Shown here: in pieces, positions 35,905-48,367 of the stretch
Layout of the letters: the number at the start of each line of letters is the position of its first letter
Position numbering within the stretch: the stretch's first letter is position 1
Assembly: GCF_015706575.1 (NCBI RefSeq)
Contig: NW_024037062.1
Span: 3,468,811 to 3,532,810, forward strand
DNA from: Patiria miniata
Lineage: Eukaryota; Echinodermata; Asteroidea; Valvatida; Asterinidae
DNA: 64,000 nucleotides
Direction of reading: 5' to 3'
Notes under the pieces: model-generated
What the model was told of the DNA's origin: nothing
The model's input: only the letters and a program-made list of their open reading frames with translations
Database searches by the model: none
Program-made: the position numbers and the translations under genes

Positions 35905-37125
35905 CCTGTCAAATTTCGAGATTCTTGTGTCAAATACCCTGGCAAAATATTGGACGTAAAATATTCTATCAGAGAGTTCTGAGAGCCATGGAATTGGGAA
36001 ATTGAAGGGATATGGCAATGCATCTCTGGCCCGGACTTGGGGCTTTAATTCAGAGCATGTTGGATGCAATAGGGCCCGAAAGTGGCACTATTTATCCATG
36101 TTGGGATGGATCTGTTTTCAAGATGGCTACCTTTCCACTTTGGGAAACATCACTCGTTTAAGAGTCGTCTTCTTTGGGCTAGAATTTCTCGAAAAGTCAT
36201 CGGTCAACCCACCAAAAATTTAAAAGAAAATGAAAGATGACATATGTGGTTCAACATTTTTCTGTGCAGCCTGAACACTTGTGAGAGTTTTGAGTATTTT
36301 TGTTAAAAGAATTTTGAAGTATGGGCATTTATCACGGTTGTCTATGGAAATTGATTTGATTGGGTGCACCAGTGGTCTCGCACCAACGCCTACTTTAATA
36401 TTCTTTCAATAGAGGGCGCGCCACATAAATAGTGGTCTCAATATCCACCACCAAACTCGAGTTGGGGGGCAACAACTCCGGAAATACAAGATGTATTAAA
36501 TGGAATTTTCGTCTACTGATTTGTCATTATGTTTTGCAAAACATCAACGAAAATTAACTCGATTTAATTTCATAAGAAACCGTCAAACAATGAAGCTATT
36601 ATGATCGTAACAATACAGTGTTTTAAGCGCGACAAATACAATCGGAATGAATTCAAGTCACCGTGGATTTTCGCGTGTAAAACGAGTCACGGTTGTTTTT
36701 GGGGGGTTCAATAATGCAGCATCCGTGTTGATGTTTTGTGGAGACCACTATTTATGTGGCGCGCCCTCTATTGAACGAAAATTAAGTAGGCACGTGCGCA
36801 CGTTTGTCTTGGTGCGAGACCACTAGTTTTGTTTAGCGCGCCCTTTCTCGAAAGAAACTTTCAGTTGTTGTTTGACGGTTTCTCACGAAATTGAATGTCC
36901 TTATGTAAAACATCAAGACCAATCAATGACCGAACTTTACAACTTAATACCGCTGGGCCTGGTTGGCTGGGGTTATTGCCCAAACAACGAGTGTGTTATA
37001 AAATGTGTCCATGGGCGGTGACTTTCTTTCATTCGTTTGTATTTCCCGCGTTTAAAATACTGTTTTTGTTTCGGTCATATTATTTGTTATTGTTCAACGG
37101 TTTCCCATAAAACTAAATTCCACAC
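35905..37125 (+). repeat. GGCGCGCC element, partial copy
   Basis: Shares about 1 kb with 37370-38300: the GAGCATGTTGGATGCAAT block, the AATAGAGGGCGCGCC block, and the TTATTGCCCAAACAACGAGT block in the same order. Lacks the inverted right arm. Confidence 0.75.
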
Positions 37126-37349
37126 ACAGTCATCATGAGAAAGCACTTTACGAATTTTTAATTTTGCAATACAGAACAAATTCGTTAGGGTCAACAACTC
37201 AAGAAATACTACATGTGTTAAAATTGAAATTGGCAAACGCCTTGGAAATCTAGAGTTGTAAGTATTTAAACAAAAATGTTGAGGAGAGGGTTATTATCAC
37301 TTTGGGAGTCGATTTGCAGGTCTGAAACCTGCAAATAGGCACCCGTGTT

Positions 37350-38795
37350 AATAGGCCAACATTCCGTCCGCCGAGCTCATGAATAAAAGTTATACACTCA
37401 AATTCTTCCATAATATTAGAGAGTTCTGAGTGCCATGGAATTTAGAGATTGAAGAGATATGTCAATACACCTCTGGACCAGACTTGGGACTTCGAATTCA
37501 GAGCATGTGGGATGCAATCGGGCCCGAAATTGGCGCTATTTAGCCATGTTGTAGATGAATCCTTTTTCAAAATGGCTAGCTTTCCACTTTGGGCTGGGAA
37601 GAATCGCTGGTTTTGGGGTCGTCTTCTTTGGGTTTGAATGTTTCGAAAAAATCATATGTCGATCCACAAAAAATTGAAAGGAAAAGGAAAGATGACATGT
37701 TGCTCATCATTTTTCTTTGCAGCCTGAACACCAGTGAGAGTTTTGAGTATTATTTATAAGAATTGTGAAGCATGGGCTTTTTATCACTGTTGTCTGTGGG
37801 AATTTATTTGATTGGGTGCACCCCTACTGGTCTAGCACCAATGACTACTTGAATAATCTTTCAATAGAGGGCGCGCCAAAAAAATAGTGTTCTCGATATC
37901 CACCACCAAACTCTTTTTGGGAGGCAACAACTCAAGAAATACAAAATGTATTATCGAGTTTTCGTCTATGTTTAACAAAAGTACAGCGTCTGTGTTGATG
38001 CTTTGTGGAGACCACTATTTATGTGGCGCGCCCTCTATTGAACGAAACTAGCTTTAGTATATGCACGTGCGCACGTCCGTCTTGGTGCGAGACCACTAGT
38101 TTTATTTAGCGCGCCCTTTCTCGAAAGAAACTTTCAGTTGTTGTTTGACGGTTTCTCACGAAATTGAATCTCCTTATGTAACACATCAAAACCGATCACT
38201 TGCCAAATTTACAACTTAATACGGCTGGGCCTGCATAGGCTCGGGTTATTGCCCAAACAACGAGTGTGTTATTTTGTCCGCGGGCGTTAACTTTGAGGAA
38301 AGTTTTACTGGTGTCCCTTATTGTAGTCCATTTGTTGTCGTGGCCCGATGAGAACGTTACGCTAATTCCTCATCTGCCTATGGATGAACCCCTGTATTAA
38401 AAGTCTCATATGCACCAACGCTAAATCCCCATACTTCAAAATGTTGTTAAAAAATACTCAGAACTCTCACACGGTATTTTAGCTGCATAGAAAGTGATGA
38501 TCAACATGTCATCTGTTCATTTTCTTTAAAAGTTTTGGTGGGTTGACCATTGACTTTTTGACAAAATCTCAAGAAGAAAAATAGCAATTCTTAAAAAACG
38601 ATTTAACATTTCAAAATAGCGCCAGTTTTGAGTCCAATTGCATCCAAAATGCTCAGAATTGGAAGCAAGTCCGGGCCAGAGGTTCATTACCATATATCTT
38701 CTATTCCCAAATTCTATGGCTCTCAGATATCTCTCATATAGAATATTTTGAGGGTATAACTTCTATTCATGAGCTCGGCGGATATGTTTAGGCCT
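37350..38795. mobile_element. Inverted-repeat element with GGCGCGCC interior
   Basis: Arms of about 380 bp (37350-37745 and 38430-38795) face each other; outer ends read CCGCCGAGCTCATGAAT and ATTCATGAGCTCGGCGG. Inside is a second inverted pair centred on GAGGGCGCGCC (37868) and GGCGCGCCCTC (38026). No coding frame. A long-TIR MITE or foldback element is likely. Confidence 0.7.
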
Positions 38796-39390
38796 TTTTA
38801 CAGAAGTGCAGCCCTATGACTCTTGAAAATTTTCCACGTAAGTCGCCATATTTGTTGATGCGTTTATTAGTTGATAATTTCTTCACTCGCACACACGTTG
38901 CGAGCATGCGCATTCCTAATTATAAACGATGCTCACGGCAGTAGCACGGCGCGTGGTTTCAGACGTCGTGCTAGCGCGGAACCAGCCTATTGCAAAATGT
39001 TGATGAGCTTCAATTATTGCTGAATTCGAAATGTGTCTCTGGCAATTATCAATAAAGAGATATAAAGAGGGGCAGTACTTTTCAGCGTCTGAAACCTGAG
39101 TTGAAGTGTGTTTAAAAGTTGCCTTTGTGGAGACACTTTGCCTTATAGTAAGAGTCAGTTTTTTATGTATGTGTTCAACTATCGTCCATGTGCAAATGAG
39201 CTGTAATCATAATTTTTAAAAATAAATACTCATGCTGCGCACGTGCAGAGGTGATCCAATCAATGGCTTTAAATGGGAACTACCTACCGGTCCCCATAGT
39301 ATGGGAGCGGGAACCAGCCTCGTCTTCCCATAGGTCTCCCTCACCGCAAGGCTCCTGTGCCATGAATATGCATTAGTGTTAATATTAATC
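38796..39390. other. Upstream region of complete discoidin gene
   Basis: Single-copy DNA between the inverted-repeat element and the CCAAT motif; the promoter should be in or just after it. No other feature supportable. Confidence 0.4.
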
Positions 39391-39396
39391 GAATTA

Positions 39397-39402
39397 GCCA
39401 AT
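39397..39402 (+). promoter_or_regulatory. CCAAT motif upstream of the complete discoidin gene
   Basis: GCCAAT within TTAGCCAATGAT, about 220 bp before the start codon at 39624. It is a common promoter element position, but a six-base match is weak. No TATA box or obvious initiator is seen between it and the ATG. Confidence 0.2.
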
Positions 39403-39623
39403 GATCGTGCATCAATGAGCCTGCCTGAGCCCCGGCGCGGACGTTATGCTGAATCGCACTCGAACGGCCTATGATAAGTGCGTTGCATGTAACCTGGCAA
39501 AACGTGTGTTCTGGTGGTAAATTTCTACATTTTGAAACGTTTGTCACGTTGGATTTCGAACCCAGTAAAAAATCAAACCGGACTAAATTCTATCGGGAGG
39601 AAGTAACCGAGCCTGTCATCAGG

Positions 39624-39666
39624 ATGCGGCGTCTTGCCCTGGCGGCACTTGTTGCTTGCGTCTTTG
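39624..39666 (+). CDS. Secreted discoidin-domain gene (right copy), exon 1: start and signal peptide
   Basis: First coding exon of a five-exon gene; the total is 771 nt, 256 codons plus stop. It reads MRRLALAALVACVF and ends in phase 1 at TTTG|GTAAGT, a strong donor. Joined to exon 2 it gives a typical signal peptide: basic MRR, a hydrophobic core through VTLM, and a likely cleavage site after EVLA. The product is therefore probably secreted. The ATG was chosen because it opens the signal peptide and the phase matches exon 2. A CCAAT motif lies about 220 bp upstream; no TATA box is obvious. The phases of all five exons fit, which is the main support for the model. No transcript evidence is available, and additional exons in the long introns cannot be excluded. 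Confidence 0.7.
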
Positions 39667-42363
39667 GTAAGTCGCATTTATTTTACTTCAATCTTTTTCT
39701 CTTTTTATCCCGTTATTCCAGATGATGACGTTCATCCTAACCTCAGCTAAATCGCTTGGCGTGTTGTGTTTCCTGAAGGCACTTCACTTCGGAACCAAAC
39801 GAATTATTTGTATAGGAAAGGAAGGCTAGAAGTTATTAGGGTTGGGAACGAAGTTAGCATTATTTGAATACATCAAAAATCATAAATAACTATATCTGGG
39901 CAATTCTTTGGGCAGCGACACGACCCCCTCAATTCACCTTTTTAATAGTAAGCCTTGAATTTCAATTCGTTTATTACGGGCCGTTAAATTGCAATTAGAT
40001 TAACCATAATGCCAGTAATAATCACTCTCCTGACCGGAACTTCGAGTTTATATCTCTGGTTCTCTTCAGAACCATTCTCTTAGTTGAGAAATTATTCCCA
40101 CATGGTGTTTCCGCAAACCTTTCATTCATTAGTATCTCCACATGCATGCAAAGCCTCCAATCTTACTCATAATGTCAGTGAAAAGACTGTAACTGCGCTG
40201 AAGCTGCTTTTGGCAAAGTGCAGCACCAAGACATTATTTCTCGACGACACATTAACCTCAATAATGGTCATTCATTGAACATACGTTAACATGATGTCAA
40301 AAATTGGTGATTTGTTTGACGACTCCAATCCCATAGGCATCATGATATTACAATCTTTCCGTACTTCATTACGTTACTGACCTTTTTGGACTTTATACTT
40401 ATACTTCAGTACGTTAAATATTTAGAATATTAAGTCCACAAACTGCTTATGATTTTTTTTTTTTTTTTTGCTTGAAATTAGGCCGATTCTTGAATGGCAT
40501 TAAAATTAAAACAAATTGGATTTATTTGATTGAAATGCAGATTTCTTCAATTTAAATCAGATTTTTTTTTTCTTATTTCAAAATATTGATACGTCTAAAA
40601 ATGTGTCTAAAACTCCCCATGCACCCTTACACCCACCACTAAGGAGTTTACAGGTTCCTATAATACCCATCATCCAAAAAACTCAATCGATAAATGCTTT
40701 TGAAAATTTTATACATTAATACTGAATACACTTTAAAGGTGCATGGCTTGATTGATACAGCTGAGATACGTTGTGTGTAGATATGAATGAAAACATGAAT
40801 TATGGTACGTGCACATGGTATGCAAAAAAAATATGAGAGCAGTTCTGCATGGGCATGTTTATTTCATAAAAAATGCTTCTTATTTCATAACTGGCAGCGC
40901 TGATCCTTGTGTAACAAATAGTGTTTGATCGATGGTCCTCCATACAAAGGGGGGGGGGACATAAATCAGGCTTTGACCTTTAAAAGGTATTTTATAAATC
41001 TCATTCTACATTTTTGTGGAGAAATGTCAACAATAAGTTTATCAATTGGGACTTTAATACACTTTAAGATGGTTCAGGTAAGCGTATAAACCAGCACAGT
41101 CGATTCAGAATATGACCGTTATCAGATCAAGAAATTATTCAAGGATAAGTGTGCTGCCCTTCATATTAAAACTTCGAAGAAAAACTTTTAAAACTCACAT
41201 CTTAATTTTAATCAAAAAAATGATTTGGGGTAATTATGCAAAACCCAAATGTAAGTTGAGTCGATGCTGATGAAGTAGGGATGTTTGAATTTGTTAATAA
41301 CACATCTTACTCTTTCTAATTAGGTGGAATCAGTTAATTTAAATGATTAAAATGACGCTTAATCAATTTATTTTGCCAAAAATAAGATTTGTACAAAAAA
41401 GTGATTTAAATCAGTGATTTACAAATAAATAGTTTGATTTAATTTCAGCCAACCCTGGGCCTTTAACTCACCTTTTCCCCCACGAATAAAATGAAACAGC
41501 GAGCTTGATTGATTAAACTGAAAGCACAAAAGGCAGACAAAATTAAACCAAATAATATAAAATAATTGGGATAGACAAACGTCATGAACCTGTTTGAAGA
41601 AGCCTAAATACTTGTAAGGTGGATACGGTAGCCCTGTAACGACACTTCAATGTTAAACTTTTCAATATTAACGTTGAAACTTCGCAATATGAACCTTTAA
41701 CTTTCGCAATATGCACGTTGTACGTTGCTTAATTTCGCAATGTGGAACTTGATCCTTGTCATTGTGAACGATCTATTCTGTTAATGTTAACGTTCGATCT
41801 TGTCAACGTACACCACGAATCATGCTTGATGTCAATGTTGCACCTTGTTTCTTTGCAATATGAACCATGTACATTCGCATTGTTAACGTTCGAACTTGCA
41901 TCTTATTAATATCATTGTTGAACCATGTTCCTTCGCCATGTGAACCATGTTAATATACGATGTCCTCGCCAAGCCATATAAACCGACCACTCAATAGGAT
42001 AATTGTCAATATGACGGCTGTTCAATGTCACTTAAGCCTCATATTCGGGGTCTCGCTTATCCGGTATTTGGTCACTCACTAATTATATCATTTATTTTGA
42101 GGCCGATGAGCTATTTGACTAAAAAAGAAGTGTTCATTAAATTGAACTAATCATTTTCTTGAAGATAGACTCGTCATCAATGGGAATAAAACAAAGAAAT
42201 ACGTCATGAAATATTCAATGATCCCGTTGGGAAGGCTCTTCATGCAATACTTAATTTCAAAACAAAATAAAGTCTGTCAAACCTTTAACATAATTTGTTA
42301 TATTTTATAGCTATCGGGAACATAGGGTAAATATTTGGGGGATTTTTTCAATTTGATGATCTT
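39667..42363. other. Intron 1 of complete discoidin gene, part 1
   Basis: At about 40440-41465 AT-rich DNA with repeated GATTTAAATCA words ends in CAGCCAACCCTG, the kind of end seen on hAT-like elements (inverted CAGGGTTGGC); the opposite end was not found. No exon recognised. Confidence 0.4.
41620..41955 (+). repeat. Degenerate short tandem repeat
   Basis: Words such as TTCGCAATATGAACC, TTAACGTTCGA and GAACCATGT recur every 15 to 25 bp over 330 bp, too diverged for a fixed period. Confidence 0.6.
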
Positions 42364-42828
42364 TTAACCCTAAAGGGGCCGGGTTATTTTGACCATCTCT
42401 CAGCCGGGAGGGGGGCGGATTCCTCCCCCCCCCCCCAAGATCTCAGTCATCGACTGACGAAAATTTTTGAAACTCGGTACATGCATAGAACAACTCTTCA
42501 TAAACGTACCCAAGAAATTTCATGACTATAGGTCAAATGGTTTTGGAATTATGGCTAATTAATTATTCATATGTAAACGAATAGTAATTCTGGTTTGTGT
42601 AACCGACGTATATGGGAAAATTCAGTTTTCACGTCGCGTAGCGCCGAATTTTTTTTCGCTGCGCAACAATTCCTTGTCTGATTTTTAATATTTTGGTGTC
42701 TAAAGATGCGCAAGGCTCGAGGCTAAAAAGTCATAACAGCTCGGGTCGCGAAAGATTTGTTTTAAAGGCTATCGCGGAAAAAGTCGAGGGGGGGGGGCGG
42801 ATTCCGCCCCCGGCCCCTTTAGGGTTAA
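42364..42828 (-). mobile_element. piggyBac-like MITE, longer copy
   Basis: TTAA-CCCTAAAGGGGCCGGG at the left and CCGGCCCCTTTAGGG-TTAA at the right; opposite orientation to the copies at 14271 and 57269 and about 85 bp longer. Confidence 0.85.
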
Positions 42829-42889
42829 AAAAAGAAGATAAATCTAGGCCTATGGGGCCATCGCAGATATGTCCTTTGAATGGGTAAAT

Positions 42890-44900
42890 TGAGATTAAAC
42901 TTTGCAAAGTGACTTATTAATATCTAATTTATTGAATAGCATTGCTAAACACTGATACCCGAAACCGAGACTGAAAATGACGATTTATCAAAATGCGGCG
43001 GGCAGAGGCAATTATTGGTTGTGTCTCTTGTGCAGCGGACAGCTGCAAAGAAGGACGAATAATGATATCATTAGAGTTGTTTTCAATGAAAAGGCATTGT
43101 TTGTGTGATCATGCGTGTTATACGGCAATTATAATCAATGGTGAAGCCGCTAGAAAGTCTCGGGTATCGGTATAAGCTGAACAGCGCAGCGTTGTGACCA
43201 GAGTAGTCTCATCAGTAACCCCGGTATTCCGAACCGATCACTCGCATGGCGGTTTACATCATGTCCTTTCGGCCAAATATTCGTCTTTTGAAAAAGAGAG
43301 ACTGACAAACACAATTCCAAAGGGAAAACTTTAGTTTCGCGCAACTGTCAGGCAGACGTGACACCAATATATCATCTTGTATAGTTTGCCGTGCAGTGCT
43401 GTGAAATATGGGCACCGTCTGCATATGCATGGTGCTAAAATGAAGGATAGTTTCAAACAAATTACAATAACTTAAAAAAACAATGTATGGAAATAAAACA
43501 ATGGCTGACATTATATTGACATTTCGTTTCTTAAACTTTCTACACTTACGGTCTTAATTTCTTGAAAATATGAAGGTATCACAGACTGTTAATGCCAAGT
43601 AAACAAATTACTCCCTTTTAGGCCAAACAAAAAAAGTCTCCGGTTTCTGGTATGGAGCTTGCCCAAAAAGTGGTGCGGCGACGCCGTTTTTTCTTTTTTT
43701 TTACCAGACTTTTTTGCTTCAAATGTCGGCTGATGACTGCAAATGGTGCCCGACTAAACTTAGTACAAATAGGCCTATATGGGATTGGGAGTCCACAGAG
43801 GCCACATAAAGCTTATTCTCGACCATAACTCCATCTAAAAAATGTGCAGAAGCAGGATTCCAGTCAAACCAGTGAGTTTGGCGGTTTTGAGACATCATCT
43901 TTCATTGAAAAAAAAACCTTTTTCATTTTGCCGACGCGCATGGCTACAGTGACGCGCGCGCATACCAGAAACCGGAGACTTTTTTTTTTTTTGGCCTTAA
44001 CGTGTTATTTTTTTTCGGTTTCTATCGTCGAAGAGGAAAGTATACTTTAAATAAATCACCAATTTAAATAAATCACCATGCAGTGACGGTCAGTGAGACC
44101 GTCGGGTACAGAGGTTGAGACTGGCCCGTTCTGGGACCAAAACAAATATGGATTGGTTTTGCAGGATATTCATTGCATATGGTTCTTAACCAGCTTCGAC
44201 CATGGGGCCATCTGTTAATTAGCAGAGTAAGCAAAAACAAAGAAATGTGGATCCTAACGAAACTTGATTGCCTCTAAATAAAAGTAGGCCTACATTGTAA
44301 ACAGGTACATTGATTGTTAATAAGTTGGTTGTACCTGATGAAAAGAGTAAATTAATATTAAATTGCGCACACTGACTTGATATAAATTATAGCATTGCTA
44401 GAAACTTTTACCCGACACCGAGACTGAATATGACATTTTATCAAAATGCGGCAGGTGGAGGCATTTAATGGTTGTGTCTCTTTTGTTGATGTTCAAATAA
44501 CTATGCAGTGGCTCGTTAAAACATCCAGTCGCTCGTTTATTACCATGTTTACATTCAGCGGTACAGAGAAGGATGAATAACGATACATTAGAATCGGTAT
44601 CGACTGAACATCCAGCGCGTGATTATTAAGTTGTGTAGCCTTATCGAAAATAAAACATAAATTCTTAACCAAAAAACACACGTTAGTCCATTACTGATAA
44701 AAAGATGCAAATACCTAAACCGTCGACCGACTCCAAACCGAACACTCGCTTGGCGGTGTGCAACATGTCCCTAATTCGGCCAAATCATAGTTTTCGGGTT
44801 TTGTAAATAAAAAAAAAAGAGAAAGTCTGACAACATCCCAAAGGGAAAACGTTCCTTCGCGCAACTGCCTGGCACATGTGACCAAAAATAATTGACTAAT
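42890..44900 (+). repeat. Diverged direct duplication inside intron 1
   Basis: 42890-43410 and 44335-44900 share blocks in the same order: ACCGAGACTGAAAATGAC, TTATCAAAATGCGGC, GGTTGTGTCTCTT, and CCAAAGGGAAAAC with CGCGCAACTG. The Harbinger-like MITE at 43621 lies between them. Confidence 0.65.
43621..43996 (+). mobile_element. Harbinger-like MITE, AGTCTCCGGTTTCTGGTATG family, longest copy
   Basis: Ends GGCCAAACAAAAAAAGTCTC and the inverse, flanked on both sides by TTA. At 376 bp it is about 95 bp longer than the copies at 16882 and 59810, which appear to be internal deletion derivatives. Confidence 0.8.
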
Positions 44901-45003
44901 TGACCAAATGCCATGTCGTGGTCATAAAATGCACTCTTGCTGACGGTTTTCGGAACAGCGATTTTGTTCGATCGATGCGCACGCTTGTATTTTAGGGTGG
45001 CAT

Positions 45004-45345
45004 GGGTGGCATTGGTGGCTTGTGCGTAAAGCGCTCGCCTCTCACAAGGTGACCACGGTTCAAATCCTGGCTGCGGATCGCATGTGAGTAGAGTTGTGCG
45101 TTGGTTCTCTCCTGTGCCACGAGGGTTTTTCTCCGGGCCCTCCAGTTTTCCTCCCTCCGGAAAAATCAAACACTTTCGATCTCAGGCTGTGCTCCGTGGT
45201 CATATATGGGTCGATGTGGCCGGCAGGCCTAGGCGCTTTTACGTGTCAGCGGCCCTACCACGTTGTAGCCGCGTCCTTCGCAATTCAGCGTACCAGCTGC
45301 GAGTAAGGATGATTAGCCTCCCAAATAATTATTATTATTATTATT
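45004..45345 (+). mobile_element. tRNA-derived SINE
   Basis: The head contains an A-box-like TGGCATTGGTGG and a B box GGTTCAAATCC about 45 bp later, with a tRNA-like arrangement. A central part with TTTTTCTCCGGGCCCTCCAG and TTTTCCTCCCTCC follows, of the kind conserved in several metazoan SINEs. It ends in an (ATT)n tail (45328-45345). The head does not fold as a proper tRNA, so this is not a tRNA gene. Confidence 0.75.
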
Positions 45346-45871
45346 GTTTATTTTGCATTTGTCTGTCCCCGACAATTGACCAAAATCAGCCCACAAGTTT
45401 CCCACAAAATAGAACTACCAATGAAATTTTAATTTAAAAAAAGCAAACAAAATAAATTAAAAAGGTAACTAAAATTGTTTGTACCAATTTCGAAAGATGT
45501 TTATGAAAAAGTTTGTTAATGGCGACAAAATATGTGCAGTAATGATACTGTCACGTGGTATTTATCACAAATCGCTATAAATCTAGGTAACGTCTGAAGT
45601 ATGGTGTTCTATAATGTGCCATCGGCGTCGCATTTTTGGGCGTCGCATTTTTAAGCTCTGGCAAGGATCCTTTTTATAGATTTCATGCAAGACTGTCATG
45701 TAAGACGGCTAATAGTGTGCACTCGCTTGGTTTTTGTAGGGATGTTTGTTTGTTTAGTTTTTTTTGAAGGGGTGGGTTTTGCTTCTTTTTTTTTTATCTT
45801 AGCGGATACAATCGATACCGAAAACATACCGGCAATGTATTTTTTATTGCGTGAAATTTTCTTCATTTTAG

Positions 45872-46117
45872 TGACCCTTATGAGCGAGGTTTTAGCTGAA
45901 AGGGTCTGCTACTTCAGCCAGGAGCCTGATGCGAGACAGCCAGGCCGTCTTCGCTGGTTTATGCCGGGGAGTAAGGAAGATCGTTGCGCCTGTACCAGTA
46001 CCAGACCAGGTTCCGTCTACATGCAACCACTCCATTGGTCTCATCCACCGTTCTACACGGACACTCCCATCTTTACCAACGACCCGGAGGACATTCATGA
46101 TTACTTCAACTGTCATG
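45872..46117 (+). CDS. Secreted discoidin-domain gene (right copy), exon 2: Cys-containing N-terminal module
   Basis: The acceptor is CTTCATTTTAG and the donor CATG|GTGAGT, both phase 1. The exon is 246 nt, an exact symmetrical 1-1 exon. It completes the signal peptide (VTLMSEVLA) and then encodes about 72 residues of mature protein from ERVCYFSQ to DYFNCHG. There are four cysteines (CYF, CAC, NCH), several Trp, Pro and Tyr, and an acidic stretch TNDPEDIHD. I do not recognise this module. The position is reminiscent of retinoschisin, where a short Cys-rich segment precedes a discoidin domain, but I see no convincing sequence match. A 1-1 exon is a shuffling-compatible unit, so it may be an independent domain. 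The intron after it is about 10.9 kb and is packed with transposons. Confidence 0.7.
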
Positions 46118-47411
46118 GTGAGTATAGGCCTATTATAATAATAATACCTAAGACCTAATGACATCACGCTTTGTTTACATGAAACAAGCGCAACACAAAG
46201 GGTTTTTGTTAAGGAATATTACCACTCAGTGCTATAAAGCATTTTATATTCCTATAAGGACATCATATTCTTTGAAACTGCGTTCGGAAAACAAATCGAA
46301 CGTTTGAAGAATCATGGAGATTATAACCTACGGTGTACTGTTGACAACACAATGCATCGCCTCTTCAAGGCGACGGCACGATGGCACCGTTGCATCATCA
46401 AGTCGTGCCCGTTGCGTCGTACCGTCCTTTTCATCTTGTAGATTTTCGTGCCTGAAAGTCGCTCCTTCCGTCGCCGGTCGCTTCGCATGCCGCACCGTCG
46501 TGTGTCGCGTCTGTCACCGCGTTGTGCATCGTTCGCCCTCTAAACATTTTAATGTTGCCCTTACTGTGTATAGGGAGTCCATTGAATTTTATTTTTTTTA
46601 AAGAAATCTCATACATTTTTTGTATCACTAGAAACCACATTACACAACAAAATCAATGGCGTTTGAATCATCATTATGAACATAATAAGAACAATAATAA
46701 ATAATAATAATAATGTGAATTTCAAATAGCGCCGAATCCATTGAAAAGTGCTCCAAGGCGCTTTACAATCAAACAATTTATATAAATAACAGGAATGTAT
46801 ATTTAAAAAAAAATGTGATTTTAAATCTCAAAAATTGATGACATAACACTATATAGGTAATTAAAAAGCCTGAACCACAAATCGACACCCCCGGACAGAG
46901 CAGAAAGCAACCCCCTCCAAGCCTGACCAAATCAAACAAATTATAAAAGTAAAAAACAAACCAAAAAACAACACATGATTCCATTTTTGAGATACAACAA
47001 TTTAAATGGCCAAATTTGGAGTTTCAATTCTGCAAGATTTACGTTATTTACTTTCAACATGTTTTATAAATCTAAATTTTTCAAACCTATCAAAATGTTT
47101 GATATCATAGGATCCCCATTAAACAAACAATAACTTGATTTTTGAATCAGGTTTTTACCACTGATATCAAACAAGTAACGACCCCCCCCCCCCGGACCTT
47201 CGCACTGTCCAGGCACGCGCCGAGCAAACACCGCGATGCGACCAGACAATGCCAGACGGCCCGCCGTTACGCACGGGCAAAGTATAGTTCTGATCCCGCT
47301 CCACGCAACGCAGCAACACGGAATAAAGTGTGCACGGGTTATTACTGCTGCCGCGTGCGAGACTACATATAAGTCTGGCAATGGACCAACGCTATCCGCG
47401 TACAATAACAT
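46118..47411. other. Intron 2 of complete discoidin gene, first part
   Basis: AT-rich with an (ATA)n stretch at 46133-46144 and 46695-46712. A GC-richer 200 bp (46360-46560) has many CGTCG words but no frame I trust. Confidence 0.4.
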
Positions 47412-47419
47412 GCGGTAGT

Positions 47420-48359
47420 CAGGGCGGCGGAACCGGGTGGGGGGGGGGGGGGGCTGAGGGGCACTTCCCCTCCCCCAGATTTTTCAAGTTCCCCTCTCGC
47501 GGATATAAATGTGCCCCTCGAGATGAAAACAAAACTGCCCCTTAACACACACATGAAAGCATATTATCGCGCTACAAACCAAATTGTTTCCTCTCTTGTA
47601 ATGAAAAACTGCCCCTCAAAAACACAAGTGCCCCTCGCATTAACAAGATTGTGCACCTTCTCGAGATGGAAAACTACCCCTCAAAAGCACAATTTTAGTA
47701 GTGCCACGCTCAAAAATTAAAATTGTGCCCCTCTCATGGAAAACTGGCCTTTAGAACATAATGGTGCTCCTCCTCACGCGAATAAAATGGTCACTGAGCT
47801 GGCATCAAAAGAAACAGTGCCCCTCTTGCGATAAAAAAAAATGGTCTCTCCACTTAACTAGTCAAATTCATGGGCGGACCCAGAGAGGTTACTGCCGGGG
47901 CGGAGGGTGTACGGTGTGCCAAGGCCAAAAGGCTAATCAAGGTGTGAGGGGCACCGGGCCATGCCTCCCCCACCAAAATAAACCGAACCCCATTTCTATT
48001 TTTTGTGACGTCACAAACAAAGATAGCCACTACGTACAGCACCATCATTTCCTAAAATAAAATTGGTTAAAGGGGTCATAAATTGCCTCAGATCGCACCA
48101 CAGAGCATCTAGAAACCATTTTTTCCGGGGCCCTTAAGCGGGCCCCGACCCCCAAGCCGTGAACTTGTTGACCCACATTAAGGGACCAATTTTTTCCCCC
48201 TCCCCTTCAAAACAAAAAGTGTGTTCTGGATCCGCCATTGTGGAGGCCGAAGGGCTCTCACTTTTAAACCGACGGAAGGTGCCCCTTTTTCTGGATAAGT
48301 GCCCCTTTTTGGATAAGTGCCCCCCCCCCTCCAGTTCGAAAAGCGTTCCGCCGCCCCTG
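47420..48359 (+). mobile_element. hAT-like element with GTGCCCCTC-rich interior
   Basis: Ends CAGGGCGGCGGAAC and GTTCCGCCGCCCCTG flanked by the 8-bp direct repeat GCGGTAGT (47412-47419 and 48360-48367). The interior repeats GTGCCCCTC-like words every 30-60 bp, probably serving as subterminal sites. No transposase. Hosts a second element at 47869-48240. Confidence 0.85.
47869..48240 (+). mobile_element. Nested MITE with ATGGGCGGACCCAG ends
   Basis: Ends CATGGGCGGACCCAG and CTGGATCCGCCATTG, inverted imperfect. Its right half resembles the dispersed fragment at 15850-16040 (GATCGCACCACAGAGCATCT). Target duplication not clear. Confidence 0.6.
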
Positions 48360-48367
48360 GCGGTAGT

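Noticed and set aside
45004-45080. Possible tRNA gene
   Set aside because: A and B boxes are present but no acceptor stem or cloverleaf forms; it is the head of a SINE.
45685-46158. Longer open frame around exon 2 of the complete gene
   Set aside because: The first 60 codons are intronic (poly-T, poly-Phe) and the last ones read an ATA microsatellite; splice signals define 45872-46117.
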